Below are positions 61,548-64,000 of a DNA stretch of 64,000 nucleotides, in pieces. The notes under the pieces were generated by a model, which saw nothing but the letters and a program-made list of their open reading frames with translations, made no database searches and was not told the DNA's origin. This stretch comes from Paenibacillus cymbidii. Lineage in GTDB: Bacteria > Bacillota > Bacilli > Paenibacillales > NBRC-103111. The stretch covers positions 124,001 to 188,000 of the forward strand of contig NZ_SHLX01000016.1 of the NCBI RefSeq assembly GCF_004764705.1, given 5' to 3'. Numbering within the stretch: position 1 is the stretch's first letter; each line of letters begins with the position of its first letter. The position numbers and the translations under genes are program-made.

Positions 61548-62618
61548 ATGGCGGCGATCACCATAGTGCCGAATATGAAAACGCTCGGCGGCGAAGCAAG
61601 CGATATTATGCTAGGTGGCCGGTACGTCGGGGCGATGACGCTTCTGTTCCGCGAACGGGATCGGGTGTGCGGCTCGATCCATCTGGAACGGGGCTCGATG
61701 ACCAAGCAGCAAAAAAAAGCGGTCATGGCGCATATGCAAGAGCACGTGCAATCGTTTATGGACGCCGTGCGCGCCTCATCCTGCCAAGTGCTGGTCACCT
61801 GCGGCCAATACGATCATTTTATTGCGACGGACGAAGCTTATGAACAGCTGGAGGACGAGGAGGGCGACGACGAAGACGGGGATTACGAATGGGATGAGGA
61901 AGATTCCCGCTTCGACGACGTAGGCGAAGGCGAACCGGAATGGACGGAAATGAACGGGCTGGCGTACAAGCGGCAGAAGCCCGTTTACACGCTTGTCGTC
62001 GCCCGGGAGGGGCGTTCCCGCATCGATTACCGTCTCCACGACGAACAACGTGAATGGGTGGCGGAAGCGAGCCTTGGCATCGCAGACGCCGATGTGAGCG
62101 GAGAAGTGAACTGGTTGTTCGAGCCGGACGACGAAGAAATCGAAGCGGCTACGGAACTGCTTGTGGCCGATTTCGGCGAAGAAACGATCGATACGTTCGT
62201 GATTCATCACCGGTTCGAAGACGAGTTGCTGGAAACGGTCGAACTGACGCATCGCGACTTGCTCAATTCCGTTTATGAAGACGAAGACGAAGACGAAGAC
62301 GCAGAAGAAGGCGAATCCTCCGGCCCGTATTCGGTCGTACTGGCTCGCGATGACGGCGATACGCTTACGTATGATATTTATAACCAGTACAGAGGCGGAC
62401 TGCCTGTCGCATCGGCGACCGTCGACATCGGGTTGATGCAGCCGTCCGGCTTTATCGAATTTCATCAGCCGAACGACGAAGATGGGATGGAGACGATCGC
62501 CGGTTTGCTGCGGGACGAGCTCGATCGCGAACAGCGCTTCGACCGCCTCAGCCTGACCCTGCTGTTCCGGAACAGGCCGATCGACGAAATCGTGTTCGAC
62601 CAAGAGCCTTATCACTGA
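61548..62618 (+). CDS. Acidic hypothetical protein, 356 aa
   Basis: 356-aa soluble protein with many Asp/Glu clusters, notably EEGDDEDGDYEWDEEDSRFD and a second acidic run (EDEDEDEDAEEGE) near residue 245. I recognise no domain. Three segments of similar type (each with predicted beta strands and a charged helix) alternate with the acidic linkers, as in a repeat-built scaffold. ATG 61548 follows GGAGG at 7 bases; an in-frame ATG at 61542 is too close. No signal peptide. It is 88 bp after the HAD gene, with an RBS-adjacent hairpin between, and overlaps the convergent methyltransferase gene by 7 bp. Confidence 0.7.
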   Translation: MAAITIVPNMKTLGGEASDIMLGGRYVGAMTLLFRERDRVCGSIHLERGSMTKQQKKAVMAHMQEHVQSFMDAVRASSCQVLVTCGQYDHFIATDEAYEQLEDEEGDDEDGDYEWDEEDSRFDDVGEGEPEWTEMNGLAYKRQKPVYTLVVAREGRSRIDYRLHDEQREWVAEASLGIADADVSGEVNWLFEPDDEEIEAATELLVADFGEETIDTFVIHHRFEDELLETVELTHRDLLNSVYEDEDEDEDAEEGESSGPYSVVLARDDGDTLTYDIYNQYRGGLPVASATVDIGLMQPSGFIEFHQPNDEDGMETIAGLLRDELDREQRFDRLSLTLLFRNRPIDEIVFDQEPYH

Positions 62619-63994
62619 ATGCGCAGCCCTTTCGGGTAATGGTTTTTCAGCTCGCCGTTCGACGTTTTGCCCCAGCCGAGCGGGAAGCCGCCTGTGGTGA
62701 CAAGCGTCCAGCCCGGAAGGGAAGCGGGGAACGGCAACGATTCGCCGCGCAAATAAGCGTGAACGGCCGGATCGACGGCCGTTAGCTCGACCTGCCGGTC
62801 CGCCGGCAGGTCGTTGGCATGCAAGGCGAGTGCGAGCGCATGCGCCGGCTCGATTCTGCCTTTGCGCACCATCGCCACGTGCAGCCCGGGACGCAGCACC
62901 TTCAGTCCGTCCAGCCGCTCCGCCTCGAAGCCGGCGTCGGCGGGGAGCACATACAGCTGCTCGCCGAACAGCAGCGGTTTGCCGGACGGCAACTGCCATG
63001 CGGGCGCGAGTTCGCGGGCGAACTCCGCGAATGCCGCCCATGCTTCGGCGGCCGGCTTCGGCAATTTGCGTTCTTTGCCGCCGCGCCGTTCGCCATGCGT
63101 TTGGGTTGTGTTGTCACCGGTGCTGCGCAGCACCGCTACAAAATGCCCTTCACCCCGCCGCTCATGCGGCCAGATCCGCTCCGTTCGAACCAGCTTCAGC
63201 CCGGGATGGTCCGCCAGCAGCGCCGCCACGACAGCTTCGTTCTCCTCGCGATTGAACGTGCAGGTCGAATACGCCAGCGTTCCGCCGGGCTTCAGCATGA
63301 GCAGCGCCTGGCGGGCGATATCCAATTGGCGGCCGGCGCACATAGCGACGTGCGCTTCCGACCATTCGGCGATTGCGTCAGGATCTTTGCGGAACATGCC
63401 TTCGCCGGAGCATGGCGCGTCCAGCATGATTTTGGTGAAGAAGCCGGGAAACTTGGCGGCCAGCTTGTCGGGGGCGGCGTTCGTCACCACCGCATTGGCA
63501 ATACCGAAGCGTTCGATATTTTCGGACAAAATTTTGGCCCGCGCCGGATGAATGTCATTGGCGACCAGCAAGCCTTTCCCCTGCAGTCGGCCGGCGATTT
63601 GCGTCGATTTGCCGCCGGGCGCTGCCGCCAGATCGAGCACGAGGTCGCCCGGCTGCGGCGCCAGCAGCTCGGCGGCCGACATGGCCGACGGTTCCTGGAT
63701 ATAGAGGAGGCCGGCGGCATGAAACGGATGTTTGCCGGGCCGGGACGATTCGTCGTAGTAATAGCCGCCTTCGCACCAGGGAACCGGAGTCAGGCCGAAC
63801 ATTTCGATCAGTTGCTGCGCGAGCGGATCGCCGGCGGTTGCGGTCGTCCTGTATTTGAGCGGGTTCAGCCGCAGCCCTTGCGTCCGCGGTTCGCCGTAGC
63901 TGGCCAAAAATTGCGTCGCGTCGTCGCCGAGTTGCTCCCGGGTCCGGCGAACAAAATCGGGCGGCAGACGAAGACCGGATGGTGGTGCTTGCAT
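62612..63994 (-). CDS. RsmF-like 16S rRNA m5C methyltransferase, copy 2
   Basis: 460-aa paralogue of the gene at 58454. It shares QEPSAMSAAELLAPQPGD, LDLAAAPGGKSTQIAGRLQG, DAPCSGEGMFRKDPDAIAEW, YSTCTFNREENEAVV and the C-terminal FPLGWGKTSNGELKNHYPKG. Both catalytic Cys are present, so both copies look active. The start at 63994 lies 6 bp from the window edge, and the ribosome binding site is outside it, so the true start could be a little upstream. Convergent with the acidic protein gene. Confidence 0.86.
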   Translation of the reverse strand: MQAPPSGLRLPPDFVRRTREQLGDDATQFLASYGEPRTQGLRLNPLKYRTTATAGDPLAQQLIEMFGLTPVPWCEGGYYYDESSRPGKHPFHAAGLLYIQEPSAMSAAELLAPQPGDLVLDLAAAPGGKSTQIAGRLQGKGLLVANDIHPARAKILSENIERFGIANAVVTNAAPDKLAAKFPGFFTKIMLDAPCSGEGMFRKDPDAIAEWSEAHVAMCAGRQLDIARQALLMLKPGGTLAYSTCTFNREENEAVVAALLADHPGLKLVRTERIWPHERRGEGHFVAVLRSTGDNTTQTHGERRGGKERKLPKPAAEAWAAFAEFARELAPAWQLPSGKPLLFGEQLYVLPADAGFEAERLDGLKVLRPGLHVAMVRKGRIEPAHALALALHANDLPADRQVELTAVDPAVHAYLRGESLPFPASLPGWTLVTTGGFPLGWGKTSNGELKNHYPKGLRIQ

Positions 63995-64000
63995 GGGGTT

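Overview
The window is a chromosomal segment of a GC-rich Gram-positive spore-former, most likely a Paenibacillaceae member (Paenibacillus/Cohnella-like). The evidence is the gene content: a YjcZ-type sporulation peptide, DUF4178/DUF4247 proteins, a YesN-type membrane AraC regulator with LplB/LplC permeases, a RelQ synthetase, a type-2 GalT, a YugP peptidase and strong AGGAGG ribosome binding sites, with TTG and GTG starts frequent. It is mostly ordinary core and metabolic sequence. I found no IS element, prophage, CRISPR array, rRNA or secretion/defence island.

Layout. 0-5.9 kb: FMN reductase, Cu/Zn superoxide dismutase lipoprotein, a DUF4015-type glycoside hydrolase, an MFS transporter, a 64-aa protein and a DUF4178-DUF4247 pair. 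6-12.5 kb: DEAD-box helicase with an attenuator-like leader, a gene-poor repeat region, UspA, a 31-aa YjcZ peptide, a YesL-like protein, 6S RNA and a chemoreceptor. 12.6-18.2 kb: YhgE/Pip protein, xylulokinase with divergent XylR, and a LysM-CAP protein. 18.5-24.3 kb: tRNA-Lys and a Leloir (galactose) operon of DeoR regulator, galK, galE, galT and a mutarotase-fold DUF4380 protein. 24.5-32.6 kb: small cytosolic protein, Tpx with divergent LysR, lipid kinase, MerR-YugP, then ammonium transporter, DUF294 nucleotidyltransferase and DEDDh exonuclease. 32.6-39.2 kb: JAMM peptidase, MFS, TlpA-like thioredoxin, citramalate synthase, overlapping queF-dinB and ferredoxin. 39.4-48.2 kb: sugar-uptake cluster of AraC sensor, lipoprotein binding protein, two permeases, an Asp-box 'sialidase' and a DapA-family lyase. 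48.4-55.9 kb: CHASE2 cyclase divergent from a FecR-domain protein, an NHL propeller protein and an L,D-transpeptidase. 56-64 kb: pyrD, relQ, DUF309, rsmF-like methyltransferase, RsuA-family pseudouridine synthase, HAD phosphatase, an acidic unknown protein and a second rsmF-like gene.

The most unusual signal is a family of intergenic elements. Two copies of about 200 bp (27551-27743 and 48242-48433) each carry four successive hairpins built on AATAGCCA...TGGCTATT, with compensatory base changes between hairpins, and a single hairpin lies at 8317-8343. All three sit between convergent genes. Other points worth a look are the attenuator-like leader of the helicase gene, two GlnR/TnrA-like boxes flanking the amtB promoter, helically phased AAACGA repeats before galK, and the sialidase/DapA pair, which carries the family names of sialic acid catabolism but lacks several of its key catalytic residues.
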